Positions 50,620 to 59,513 of a DNA stretch of 64,000 nt are shown piece after piece; the stretch's first letter is position 1; every line of letters starts with the position of its first letter. Made by a program: the position numbers and the translations under genes. Origin of the DNA: an uncultured Anaerobiospirillum sp. Its GTDB lineage: Bacteria; Pseudomonadota; Gammaproteobacteria; Enterobacterales; Succinivibrionaceae. The DNA is taken from NCBI GenBank assembly GCA_944390115.1, contig CALXOW010000007.1, forward strand, positions 1-64,000, given 5' to 3'. The notes under the pieces are model-generated. The model did no database searches. It saw nothing but the letters and a program-made list of their open reading frames with translations, and was not told the DNA's origin.

Positions 50620-53004
50620 CTAGGATTGAGCTTGCTTGCTCTGAACTTCCTTAGTCGGAGCTGACTTAGCCTGTGCTGACTTAGGCTCAGGTACGCTCAG
50701 GCTCTCAGTGACATTGAGGCGGCGCGTAATGAACATCACGATACCGAGCATAATCACGAGTAAGACTGTGCCGACTAACAGCGCGTAGGCTTGGACATGA
50801 ACGATGGCAAAGAGCACGGCGTACATGGCCAAGAGCAGCACCGCAACGCACAGGGCACTGCGCAGCGAATTGAGCACCGCCTTTAAATAGGCCGCGATCA
50901 TGCCTGACATGAGCAGGGCGCCGGTCACATAGGAGATAACAAATGTGGTGTGCTCACTTAAGGCCAAAAGCACCATGTAGAACAAGATCAAGGCTGCGCC
51001 AATCACCACGTACTGCACCAAGGACACCATGCGTTTCATCACAATCTCAAAGGCGAGAATCGTGACAAAGGTCATGGCAATGAAAAGCAGCACGTACTTG
51101 GTCAGGCGCTCAATGAGCTGATAAGTCTCGGAGGTGTCCGCCAGGTCAATACGGTACTCAATTGAGGAGCTATTCATATTGAAAATCTCGTCCTCAGTGC
51201 GCACCTGCGCTTGGCCGGTAGCCAAGTTATTTTGGGCATAGTAGGCCTTAAAGTACGGCTTACTCTGGTCAGCAGGCCCGCCTTCAGGCACCGACTGCGA
51301 ACCTGATGCGGCCGCCGACGCCGTGAGCTCATCGCCAAAGCTCAAATCCTCGATTTGGGCGGAATCTAAGAAGCCCGCGCCGGTGATATAGCGGTCGGTC
51401 GGCAAGAAGGCACCACCAAAGGAAGGCACCACGCCCGTACCCTCAACGGTCAAGCGCGAGTCTTGGGCAATCGGGATATAGGTCATGCCCTGGGCACCGC
51501 GCACGTAATAGAAGGCCTCGACCGTCATCACGCCCTCGGCAAAGTCTTCAGGTTGATGGGATGAAGTCAGCTCACCTGCGACCGCCACGGCGGTGGTAGT
51601 TTGATCAGCGTCAGCATCTAAGCTATTGACCAAATCCGGCACTTGGGCAAGCTGCTCGCGGTTAGCCAGACTTGGGTCGGTGGCCTTATCAGCATAGGCG
51701 CTTTGGGCAAAGATCGAGCCTGTAGGAGCCTTGCTCGCAGCTGCTTGCTGGTTAACTTCCTGCTTGAGCAGAGCGCAGGAGCGGCTATCACCGGCCGCAA
51801 CTAAGCTATCGCCATAGACAATCTTGTGAATGTCCGAGAGCTCGAGCTTAATCATAATGCCCGAGAAATGCGGATACGGCTCCGGGGTATAGGCCTTGCC
51901 ATTGACGCAGAGGTACTTAATCTCATCAATGCCCTTATTGTTGCTGACATGGAAGATGAGCTTTAAGTCATCGGTCATTATCTGTTGCACGGAAGAGCGC
52001 TCAGTAATTTGCACTAAACGCTCATCTAAGGCAAAGGAGCTGACCTGATGGACCGCCATCCGATAGAGCGTGGTCTCGTAATTGCCGCGATAGCGTTTAT
52101 GCGACTCGAGCTCGATTGAACTCTCGGATTTCAGCGGCGAAATATAGTAATTGGCGAGGTTGACGGTATTGATGCGCTTTTGCGTCTCATCGTCGCTTTC
52201 CTCGTAGCGATACGAGCTCACTTCCTCGACCGGCACGATGATTTCAGGATCGGCCAGCATTTGGTGGCCACCCCATGGGCTGACCATCGACTCAATCGCC
52301 AATTGCTCGTTATAGCGCCGATCGTCCAAGACCATAGTGAAAAAGAGCGTAGGAACCAGGAGCAAGAGCGAGATCAAGCCCACCATTAGGATATGGGTTC
52401 CTAAATTCTCACTCCACTTGCCTAAGCGCGATTTCTTAGGATCAGATGCCGCAGCGCCCGCCCATGCCGCCCCATTAGGCCCCATAGTGCCACCACCTCC
52501 CGCCGCTGTCTGCGGGTAGCCCGAAGGCCCACTGGATGCGGCCCCACCTGCTTGCCCCCATCCTTGCTGATTACCCCATTGCTGCGCAGCTTGCTGGGCT
52601 GGCCCTGACTGAGACCAGCCTTGCTGCGCTGGCCCCTGCTGTGCCCAGCCTTGCTGAGCTGCGCCTTGCTGAGCAAAACCTTGCTGCTGACCTTGGGGCC
52701 GCGAATTTTGCTGCTGTAAGTCTTGCTCTGAGGCTGCGTAACCTTGGCGATACGGTGCGGCGTAAGATTGATTTACAGCGCGGTCACTTTGGCCTGGGGC
52801 GGTGTAATCGGACGCGCCATAGTCAGACGCGGCATAAGCTTGATTTGAAGCGTTAGCACTTGAACCTTGCGCCTGATAAGCAGCGCTATAAGCATCAGGC
52901 TGCATCGGCACTTGTGATGATGAGGAGTGTTGGTAAGAAGAGGCATAGTCCCCAGGGGGCACTGTTTGCCCCTGCTTGGACCCTCGATAGTCGGTTCCCG
53001 CCAT
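50620..53004 (-). CDS. creD: CreD-like inner-membrane protein with Gln-rich N-terminus
   Basis: 794 aa versus about 450 in E. coli. Residues 1 to about 200 are Gln/Ser/Tyr/Ala-rich with repeats such as QQGWAQQGPAQQGWSQ, a prion-like low-complexity tract. A membrane helix (HILMVGLISLLLLVPTLFF) then begins the CreD domain, whose periplasmic part reads LDDRRYNEQLAIESMVSPWGG, and five helices close the protein (YVLLFIAMTFVTILAFEIV, QYVVIGAALILFYMVLLALSEH in part, ending ITRRLN). CreD is linked to CreBC signalling and envelope integrity. Start at 53004 has AGGAGGGAG; no creBC is nearby. Confidence 0.85.
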   Translation of the reverse strand: MAGTDYRGSKQGQTVPPGDYASSYQHSSSSQVPMQPDAYSAAYQAQGSSANASNQAYAASDYGASDYTAPGQSDRAVNQSYAAPYRQGYAASEQDLQQQNSRPQGQQQGFAQQGAAQQGWAQQGPAQQGWSQSGPAQQAAQQWGNQQGWGQAGGAASSGPSGYPQTAAGGGGTMGPNGAAWAGAAASDPKKSRLGKWSENLGTHILMVGLISLLLLVPTLFFTMVLDDRRYNEQLAIESMVSPWGGHQMLADPEIIVPVEEVSSYRYEESDDETQKRINTVNLANYYISPLKSESSIELESHKRYRGNYETTLYRMAVHQVSSFALDERLVQITERSSVQQIMTDDLKLIFHVSNNKGIDEIKYLCVNGKAYTPEPYPHFSGIMIKLELSDIHKIVYGDSLVAAGDSRSCALLKQEVNQQAAASKAPTGSIFAQSAYADKATDPSLANREQLAQVPDLVNSLDADADQTTTAVAVAGELTSSHQPEDFAEGVMTVEAFYYVRGAQGMTYIPIAQDSRLTVEGTGVVPSFGGAFLPTDRYITGAGFLDSAQIEDLSFGDELTASAAASGSQSVPEGGPADQSKPYFKAYYAQNNLATGQAQVRTEDEIFNMNSSSIEYRIDLADTSETYQLIERLTKYVLLFIAMTFVTILAFEIVMKRMVSLVQYVVIGAALILFYMVLLALSEHTTFVISYVTGALLMSGMIAAYLKAVLNSLRSALCVAVLLLAMYAVLFAIVHVQAYALLVGTVLLVIMLGIVMFITRRLNVTESLSVPEPKSAQAKSAPTKEVQSKQAQS

Positions 53005-53488
53005 AAGCTCCCTCCTAAGATGAAAAAGTTGAGGAGTGTTCCCATCATAACAGGCTACACCATACCAGCGGGGCATCTTGCAAAATCTAAGCACGAAGCG
53101 CCGTGCCACAATACGGTGCACCTAGCGGCAATTATGGGCACTTAAGGGGCAACGCACGGGTTATTTGCGGGAATTTTGTGGGGGCGGTGCCCCGTTGTGG
53201 GGTTTGGCCCGCTTTGTCCCACTGAATTTGCACCACAAATGGCGCATTGCCGCATAAGTCCGCTAAAATAAGGCTTTCGTAAACCTCAAGCAGTACCGCC
53301 CCAGCGCAACGCTGCGTGAAAAGTACCCGCACCGGCTTCCTTTAGGCTGCCCCTTAGGCTTGGCCTTGAGGACGTTGGCGGCGTCGAGCAGTGGGCTTTT
53401 TTCTTTTTGTTGTTACTTTGGCCCGAGCTTGTGTACCGACTTTAGGTGATTGTCCTCAAAATCTGTTTTGATTAATTCGGAGTATCCC
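53005..53488. other. non-coding region between creD and the binding-protein gene
   Basis: No gene is seen. A small hairpin GGGGC GGT GCCCC lies at 53181-53193 and a TAAAAT -10-like hexamer at 53264-53269 on the plus strand, without a good -35. Divergent promoters are expected here. Confidence 0.45.
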
Positions 53489-54361
53489 ATGGGAACATTA
53501 TTCAAAGCTTCAGCCTTGGCTACCTGCCTTGCGCTGGGACTTAACGTCGCAACTGCTGCAACCACTACTACTGACCAAGGTGCCACGGGCGACGTGACTC
53601 ATGGGGACAAGGTTTTACGCGTTGGCTGTGATGCCGCCTTTGCTCCGTTCACCTACACCGACGACAAGGGTCAGTTAATTGGCTTTGACGTTGACTTAAT
53701 CAAGGCTATTGCTGAGGAAATGGGCTACACCATCGATATGAAGGGCTACCCTTTTGATGGCATTATCCCAACCTTAATCACCAACAACATCGACCTGATT
53801 ATCTCGGGCTTCACCATCTCCCCAGAGCGTGCTCAGCGCGTTGATTTCTCCGACCCTTACTATCGCTGCGGCTTGACCTTCCTCACGATGAAGATGGACG
53901 CAGGCAAGTTCGATAGCTTTGACAAGATCAAGGACGCAGAGATCTGCACCCAGATTGGTACCACCGGTGCCTTATATCTGCAAAAGGTACTCGACGAGCC
54001 TAAGTTAAAGCAATTCAACTCGCCTCCAGAGACCTACTTAGAGATGTTAAACGGTGGCTGCGACGTCGTAGTTAACGACCGCCCAGTCAACGACTTCTTC
54101 TTAGCCCAAAATCCTAAGAACAAGGATATCGTGGTCTCGCACGATATCACCAGCGCTCAAAACGAGTACTACGGTATCGCCGTACGCAAGGGCAACACTG
54201 AGATGTTGAATCTGATCAACGAAGGCTTAGACCGTGTAATCGAAAACGGCAAGTTTGCTGATATTTCGACCAAGTGGTTTGGCTACGATATCTCCGCCGA
54301 CCTCAAGGCCCACTCGGCTGAGGCCGCCGCTGCTGCTGCCGGTACCGCTCAAAACAAGTAA
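53489..54361 (+). CDS. periplasmic amino-acid-binding protein of an ABC importer (orphan)
   Basis: 290 aa with a signal peptide ending near TAATA. The type-2 periplasmic binding (SBP_bac_3) features are clear: VGCDAAFAPFTYTDDKGQLIGFDVDL in part, NNIDLIISGFTISPERAQ, VDFSDPYY, and a terminal GKFADISTKWFG. Such proteins bind polar or basic amino acids. No permease or ATPase gene is adjacent, so it must work with components elsewhere. CGGAG precedes the start at 53489. Confidence 0.9.
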   Translation: MGTLFKASALATCLALGLNVATAATTTTDQGATGDVTHGDKVLRVGCDAAFAPFTYTDDKGQLIGFDVDLIKAIAEEMGYTIDMKGYPFDGIIPTLITNNIDLIISGFTISPERAQRVDFSDPYYRCGLTFLTMKMDAGKFDSFDKIKDAEICTQIGTTGALYLQKVLDEPKLKQFNSPPETYLEMLNGGCDVVVNDRPVNDFFLAQNPKNKDIVVSHDITSAQNEYYGIAVRKGNTEMLNLINEGLDRVIENGKFADISTKWFGYDISADLKAHSAEAAAAAAGTAQNK

Positions 54362-54387
54362 AGCCTAAAGCCCCTGCAGCTTTCACT

Positions 54388-54420
54388 GAACGCCTCAAGG
54401 CCCCCGGCCTTGGGGCGTTC
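54388..54420 (+). terminator. terminator after the binding-protein gene
   Basis: A 15-bp stem with one T-G wobble, 54388-54402 with 54406-54420 (GAACGCCTCAAGGCC), followed by TGCGTTT. Confidence 0.75.
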
Positions 54421-54462
54421 TGCGTTTAATAAGGCACGACCCTTGCTCTCAAAGGAACTTTT

Positions 54463-54522
54463 GCCTCTAAGGCGAGCCTAAGGGCAAGACCGTGCCCCTA
54501 GAGGCAAGACGTCTCTTGAGAC
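54463..54522 (+). other. nested hairpins in the sppA leader
   Basis: GCCTCTA (54463-54469) pairs with TAGAGGC (54499-54505) around an inner GGGCA/TGCCC stem; GTCTC TT GAGAC follows at 54511-54522. This may shape the 5' untranslated region of sppA. Confidence 0.4.
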
Positions 54523-54579
54523 AATGCAAGCGCCCCTGCGGCGTGGCCGATTAGTTGTATCAGTGTGTGAGGAAGAGCC

Positions 54580-57183
54580 ATGAGTGAGCAACGCGGTAAC
54601 AATCAAAACAGCCGCACCAACCGTTTTAACGGCACTGCTAACGGGACCAATGGCTCCAACACGTACGGCTACAACCAAAATCAAGGTTATGGCTACCAAG
54701 GGCGCAACTATAACCAAAACGTCGGTAACTACAACAATGCCCGTGGCTATAACGGCAATAATGGCGCCTACAACGGGAACAATGGCGCCTACAATGGAAA
54801 CAACGGCTCCTTTAACGGCAATTACAACGGCAACAGCGCTAACCCCAACTACGGCCAGTACAATCCTAACGGCCAGATGCCGTACTCAGTACAGATTCCG
54901 TGGGACAAGTTTGAGCTCAGGCGCAAGAAGCACCGCAACCCAATCTGCGCCTTTTTACTGGGTGTAGGCAGCGTTATCACCTTTGCGCGCAACCTGGTCT
55001 TTAACCTGATTTTCCTTGGCATTATCGCCTTGGTCTTTATGGGCCATTACATCGTTTCCAGCCTGCAAGAGCAGGGACTGTCGATGTCCCAGGCGGCCCT
55101 GGAGCAAATGGAAGGCTCGAGCCTCCCAGCGCAAGTGCTCTACTTTGATTTAAGTGGCTCCTTGAGCGAAGCGCCTTTTAGCCCGAACCAGTTTGACAGC
55201 ATGCAACGTGAACTCGAGTTCATGTTCAATGGCACCTACAGTCATGAACTGGTGGCGATCGAGAATGCGCTCAACTTGGTCTCAGGCGATCCTGATATCA
55301 AGAAGGTCTTGATCAACATCGACAATATGGCGCCTCTGACCTTATCAGTCGCTGAGCGTATCGGCAAGGCGATGGAGCACGCCCGTGTGGTCAATATCTC
55401 AGAGGAGCAGCGTGCTAAGTACGGTTCAGACAGCTCAGATCACTCCTCGGGCTTTAGCAGCGATGGCGACACCATGCGCCGTGAAGTGATTGTCATGGGC
55501 ACCAACTTTAGCCAAGCAGCTTACGTCTTAGCCGCCCACGCCGACAAGGTGATCTTAGATCCTTTAGGTGCGGTGGACCTGCGCGGTATTGCCCTGTCGT
55601 CGCTCTACTTTAAGGACACCTTAGAGCAATTCCATCTCACCCCTTATATCTTTAGAGCTGGTCGCTTTAAGAGCGCAGTCGAGCCCTTTATCTTAAGTGG
55701 CATGTCCCCAGAGGTACGCCGCTCCTACCAAGCAATTGCCGCCAAGTCCTGGGAAATCTACACCAACGCGCTCACCAGCCGCAGCGCGATTAAGAACGTC
55801 AGCAATATCCTGCCGGACGCTGCTACCTATGTGAAGTGGGTCGAGGAATTTAACGGTGACCGCGCCGCAATGCAAAAGGCACAAGGCTTAGTGGATGAGG
55901 TGATGCCGCTTGAGCGCTATCTGTGTCAGCTCAGCACCGAGGTCAATGTCGATGCCGACCACAAGAATCGTCCGGCCATTATCACCTACCAAGACTACCT
56001 CTTACGCTACCACTACCTCAACACCGGTAATGGCAATGTCGGCTCGCTCTCAGCGATCGATATTCCGCGTTCCCTGCAGCACCCACAAAGTGAAGAAGAG
56101 CAGCCAAGCTCGGCCCCGCAGCGTATCTTGGCGAGCACTGCGCTCACTGGCGCGAGCACCGCGCTCACTGGCAGTAGCGCCAGCACTGCGCTCAGCTCCT
56201 CGACCAAGATCGCCGCTCCTAATCTGGTCGCGGAGGAAAGTCTCTTAGATCAACTCAATGAGGCGCAAAAGCAGCGCGAGCGTCGGGCCGCCGCCAATAA
56301 GCGCCGCAGCGCTGGGGCAGGTGAGGTCGCGGTCATCTACGGTATTGGTGAAATTCGTGAGAGCGGCGAGCGCATCACCGACTTCACCTACGACAATATC
56401 GCACCGTTGTTTGATGAGGCCGCTGACGATCCTAATATCCAGGCAGTGGTTCTGTACTTAAATAGCCCTGGCGGCAGCGTCAACGCCTCAGAAAAGATTC
56501 GCCGCGCGATTGCTGAGTTCCAAATGCGTACCTTAAAGCCGGTCGTGGTTTCGATGAATGGCACCGCTGCTTCGGGTGCTTATTGGCTGGGCTCGCAAGC
56601 TGAGCGCATCTTTGCTACCAAGTCGACCTTAACCGGCTCGATCGGTGTCTTTGGTATTGCCATGGGCGCCCACAATCTGCTCAACCGCTATGGCGCCTAC
56701 CAAGACGGCGTGGCCACTAACGAGCTGGCGGTAACCCCAATTGGTGAGGAAATGCCAACCACCCAGCAGGAATTGCTCAATATGTCAGTTGAGCACACCT
56801 ACCGTCAGTTCTTAGAGCTGGTGGCACAAAACCGTGGGCTCAAGGTCAACGACTACGATCTCTTTGCTGAAGGTCAGGTGTTCTTAGCCGACGAGGCCAA
56901 GATCGTGGGCTTAGTCGATGAGATTGGCGATTTGGACGATGCCATTTCCTACGCGGGCAAGCTAGCGATGCTCGACCCTGAGACGATGCGCGTTAAGCAC
57001 TTGGTGCCAAGCAGTGCTGGTAACTTAGGCAATTTCGGCTTAGTCTTTGGCCTGGCGCACGCCTACCTGCCTGATAACGTCACCTATGCACTGCTCAAGC
57101 TCCATGAGACGATGCAACTGGCAAAGGAGCCGCATCAGGTCAGCATGCAGGCCTTAACCCCAGTGCAAAGCCCTGAGCTGTAA
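54580..57183 (+). CDS. sppA: signal peptide peptidase SppA (protease IV), enlarged
   Basis: 867 aa versus 618 in E. coli. An Asn/Gly/Tyr-rich cytoplasmic stretch (residues about 5-100, repeats GNNGAYNGNN) precedes a membrane helix (NLVFNLIFLGIIALVFMGHYI in part). Two ClpP-like halves follow: GRFKSAVEPF holds the catalytic Lys (about residue 364) and GTAASGAYW the Ser (about 664). A Ser/Ala/Thr-rich insertion with STALTG repeats separates the halves. It cuts leftover signal peptides in the inner membrane. The stop overlaps the next ATG (TAATG). Confidence 0.92.
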   Translation: MSEQRGNNQNSRTNRFNGTANGTNGSNTYGYNQNQGYGYQGRNYNQNVGNYNNARGYNGNNGAYNGNNGAYNGNNGSFNGNYNGNSANPNYGQYNPNGQMPYSVQIPWDKFELRRKKHRNPICAFLLGVGSVITFARNLVFNLIFLGIIALVFMGHYIVSSLQEQGLSMSQAALEQMEGSSLPAQVLYFDLSGSLSEAPFSPNQFDSMQRELEFMFNGTYSHELVAIENALNLVSGDPDIKKVLINIDNMAPLTLSVAERIGKAMEHARVVNISEEQRAKYGSDSSDHSSGFSSDGDTMRREVIVMGTNFSQAAYVLAAHADKVILDPLGAVDLRGIALSSLYFKDTLEQFHLTPYIFRAGRFKSAVEPFILSGMSPEVRRSYQAIAAKSWEIYTNALTSRSAIKNVSNILPDAATYVKWVEEFNGDRAAMQKAQGLVDEVMPLERYLCQLSTEVNVDADHKNRPAIITYQDYLLRYHYLNTGNGNVGSLSAIDIPRSLQHPQSEEEQPSSAPQRILASTALTGASTALTGSSASTALSSSTKIAAPNLVAEESLLDQLNEAQKQRERRAAANKRRSAGAGEVAVIYGIGEIRESGERITDFTYDNIAPLFDEAADDPNIQAVVLYLNSPGGSVNASEKIRRAIAEFQMRTLKPVVVSMNGTAASGAYWLGSQAERIFATKSTLTGSIGVFGIAMGAHNLLNRYGAYQDGVATNELAVTPIGEEMPTTQQELLNMSVEHTYRQFLELVAQNRGLKVNDYDLFAEGQVFLADEAKIVGLVDEIGDLDDAISYAGKLAMLDPETMRVKHLVPSSAGNLGNFGLVFGLAHAYLPDNVTYALLKLHETMQLAKEPHQVSMQALTPVQSPEL

Positions 57184-58106
57184 TGACCCAAACCTCGGTC
57201 AAGTCAGTCAAATCCATTCTGAGCCGTTCGCAATTGCCCGGCTCAGATTGGGCCGCCAATCCCTATTTGGGCTGCTCCCACGCCTGCCTCTATTGCTATG
57301 CGCGCTTCATGCAACGCTTTAGTGAGCACAGTGGGCCTTGGGGCAGCTTTATCGAGGTTAAGGACTGGCCCGAGCTGGACCCAATAAAAGAGCGCCCGCG
57401 CCTTGCAGGCAAGAGCATCTTAATTGGCTCGGTGACCGATCCCTATTTGCCCGAGGAGGCTGAGTTTAAGCGCACCCGCACCTTGCTCCAGCAGCTCTTA
57501 GCTCTATCCCAGCCCACGGGCTTGCTGTCTAACGCGGGATTACTGCAAAACGAAGGCTTACTGCCTGATGAGGGCTTTAGCCTGACCCTGATCACCAAGA
57601 GTGATCTGATAACGCGCGATCTTGACTTACTCAAGCAGTTCCCACAGGTGCGCGTGGTCTTTTCGATCAACACCGTGGACGAAGCGCTCAAGGCGCAGCT
57701 TGACGCCGCGCCCAGTATCGCCCGGCGACTTTCTGCCTTAAAAACCTGTCATGACGCAGGCCTTAAAACCGCCTGCTTTATCGCGCCGATCATGCCAGGA
57801 CTCACCGACGTCGCCGCCGTCATTCATGCGGTGCGCCCCTACTGCCACGAGATTTGGCTGGACAGCCTTAACCTGCACCCCAGCTGCAAGGAGCCGGTGC
57901 TGCGCTATATCGCCTCGCAGCAGCCCCATCTGAAGCCGCTCTACCACGCCATCTACGAAGCCCATGACCTGAACTTTTGGCGTGAGCTGGACCGCTACTT
58001 GCGCCAAATCGCCGTTGCCTGCAACCTGCCCTATTGCACCGATTTTGCTGAAATTAAGCCCAGTGAGGCTAAACCTGCCTTAGTGAACTTTAGCGCCCCG
58101 TCCTGA
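57183..58106 (+). CDS. radical SAM protein, spore-photolyase-like (SPL) family
   Basis: 307 aa. CSHACLYCYA gives the CxxxCxxC iron-sulfur/SAM motif; the flanking NPYLGCSHACLYCYARFMQR in part and SVTDPYLPEE are typical of the SPL/Rv2578c-type radical SAM group. The substrate is unknown; true spore photolyase activity is not implied. Translation is coupled to sppA through the overlapping TAATG, an unusual partner for a peptidase gene. Confidence 0.8.
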   Translation: MTQTSVKSVKSILSRSQLPGSDWAANPYLGCSHACLYCYARFMQRFSEHSGPWGSFIEVKDWPELDPIKERPRLAGKSILIGSVTDPYLPEEAEFKRTRTLLQQLLALSQPTGLLSNAGLLQNEGLLPDEGFSLTLITKSDLITRDLDLLKQFPQVRVVFSINTVDEALKAQLDAAPSIARRLSALKTCHDAGLKTACFIAPIMPGLTDVAAVIHAVRPYCHEIWLDSLNLHPSCKEPVLRYIASQQPHLKPLYHAIYEAHDLNFWRELDRYLRQIAVACNLPYCTDFAEIKPSEAKPALVNFSAPS

Positions 58107-58212
58107 CTTGAGCACCATAACGCGAACAGCGCTTCCGGCAAGTACAGCGGGGCTTGAACGCTGGTGTTGCGCTCACAGCGCTCCGCTCGACTAAGCGAGC
58201 ACATCCTTAGTC

Positions 58213-58491
58213 CTAAAGAAGATTGCTGTCGCTCACCAAGATGATGTTGCTCTTCGTGTACATGGATACCATGCGGTCATGCAAAATGAGATAGCTGCGA
58301 GCAGCTGCCACCAACTCAGCATCTTTGCAGCCACGCACAATTTGCAACATATTGGCGTGGATTCGATTCAGATGCTCAACCGACTGACGGCGAATCTTCT
58401 TGCGGAATTGCTCGACCTGAGAAATCTCAGCTGGGCTGAGCTTTCCATTGCGCTTAAATGCTGTAGAGTTACTGAAGGGAGCTGTTGTAAA
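58213..58491 (-). pseudogene. 5'-truncated ORF of unknown family
   Basis: A frame of 92 codons with coding-like composition ends at TAG 58215-58213 but has no ATG before residue 48 and is closed upstream by TAA at 58494-58492. The peptide contains KLSPAEISQVEQFRKKIRRQ and ELVAAARSYLILHDRMVSMY. The 122-bp inverted-repeat element starts 42 bp upstream, so the 5' part of the gene was probably lost there. A non-ATG start cannot be excluded. No family recognised. Confidence 0.45.
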
Positions 58492-58533
58492 TTAACTTAT
58501 GCACAATTGTAGTGCGGCATCTTCAGTACCAAT

Positions 58534-58655
58534 CTAGTGACGGAGTTTAAAAGTATTTGCCACAAAGTCTATGTGGTTGAGTGTGCAACAAACCTCTTAT
58601 ACAAGCCATCAAAGGCCGATTTTGTGCGTTAAAAACTTTTAAACTCCCTCACTAG
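58534..58655. mobile_element. 122-bp inverted-repeat (MITE-like) element
   Basis: Ends 58534-58554 and 58635-58655 are 21-bp inverted copies with one mismatch (core GGAGTTTAAAAGT), and CTAG lies at both outer edges as a possible target duplication. No coding capacity. Its right end supplies the TAG stop codon of the next gene. Confidence 0.65.
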
Positions 58656-59239
58656 AAGGAATCGAGCATGCACAGAAAATGGCTGACTTCAGCGCTGTGC
58701 TGCGGATCATTGATCAGCGCCTTGAGCTCTTGATGGCGCGGCAGATAGTCACGAACTGCCGACTTAATCTCGGAATCGGCGCTGTCTTGGACCTGAGCCA
58801 ACTTAGCCTGCATCTCATCTAAAGTCGCGTTGATCGACGTTAAGAGCGGCTCGATCTCGCTGGCCCCTTGGGCTAAGTCAGCGGCGCTTAATTTGCCCTC
58901 TTGCTTGAAAGTGCTGGATTGAGCTTCGAGCTGACGCCACTCATGACGCAGTTGATGGAACTGCTGCACTAATGGCGACAGTTTGGACACGCAGTCAAAC
59001 AGCACCTTACGCTCAGGATCAATGCTATGTAAATAGCCTTTGATACGCTCGGTCAGCTCGCGGCTCTGCTCAGTATTGAGCTCGGAGCGGTCAGAGAGCG
59101 CACACTCCTGTAATAACGAGGCCTCAATTTCTTGGCAACGCTCGGAGTATTCAATGGTCAGGGCAATGACTGGAGCCATAGCCGAGAAAATCGCTTCCAG
59201 TTTGAAGTTTAAATCCCAATTGGTCGGCGCTGTGGTCAT
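58652..59239 (-). CDS. hypothetical helical protein, 195 aa
   Basis: GGAGGTCCCT precedes ATG at 59239. The protein is soluble-looking, strongly helical and Glu/Gln/Leu-rich with heptad-like stretches (about 60-170), with no signal peptide or membrane segment. No family recognised. Its stop codon lies within the end of the inverted-repeat element, so the original C-terminus may have been altered by the insertion. Confidence 0.65.
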   Translation of the reverse strand: MTTAPTNWDLNFKLEAIFSAMAPVIALTIEYSERCQEIEASLLQECALSDRSELNTEQSRELTERIKGYLHSIDPERKVLFDCVSKLSPLVQQFHQLRHEWRQLEAQSSTFKQEGKLSAADLAQGASEIEPLLTSINATLDEMQAKLAQVQDSADSEIKSAVRDYLPRHQELKALINDPQHSAEVSHFLCMLDSF

Positions 59240-59471
59240 AGGGACCTCCAAAAGTAGGTGCCGCACCGACGCGCGCAGTGCAGCTGGGGGAGAAATCTGA
59301 ACCTATTACTGGCACGCCGCCTGGCACGAAACAGCGCCAAGCTTGCGCTGGTGCTGGTCACAAGACAGCACTTGCATCTCAGTAATATCTAGTCATCGGC
59401 GGAATTTGTCGCGCATAAATGCCATTTTTAAGACACTAAGGCGCCAAAACAGCTTTCTTGATGACGATATC

Positions 59472-59510
59472 AAAAAAAGTGCCCGGCCGCACGGTCGAGC
59501 ACCTTTTTTT
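59472..59510 (-). terminator. terminator after lon
   Basis: GTGC...GCAC stem with internal CG and CCG/CGG pairs, flanked by seven A and seven T residues; works on the minus strand 3 bp beyond the lon stop. Confidence 0.85.
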
Positions 59511-59513
59511 CAA

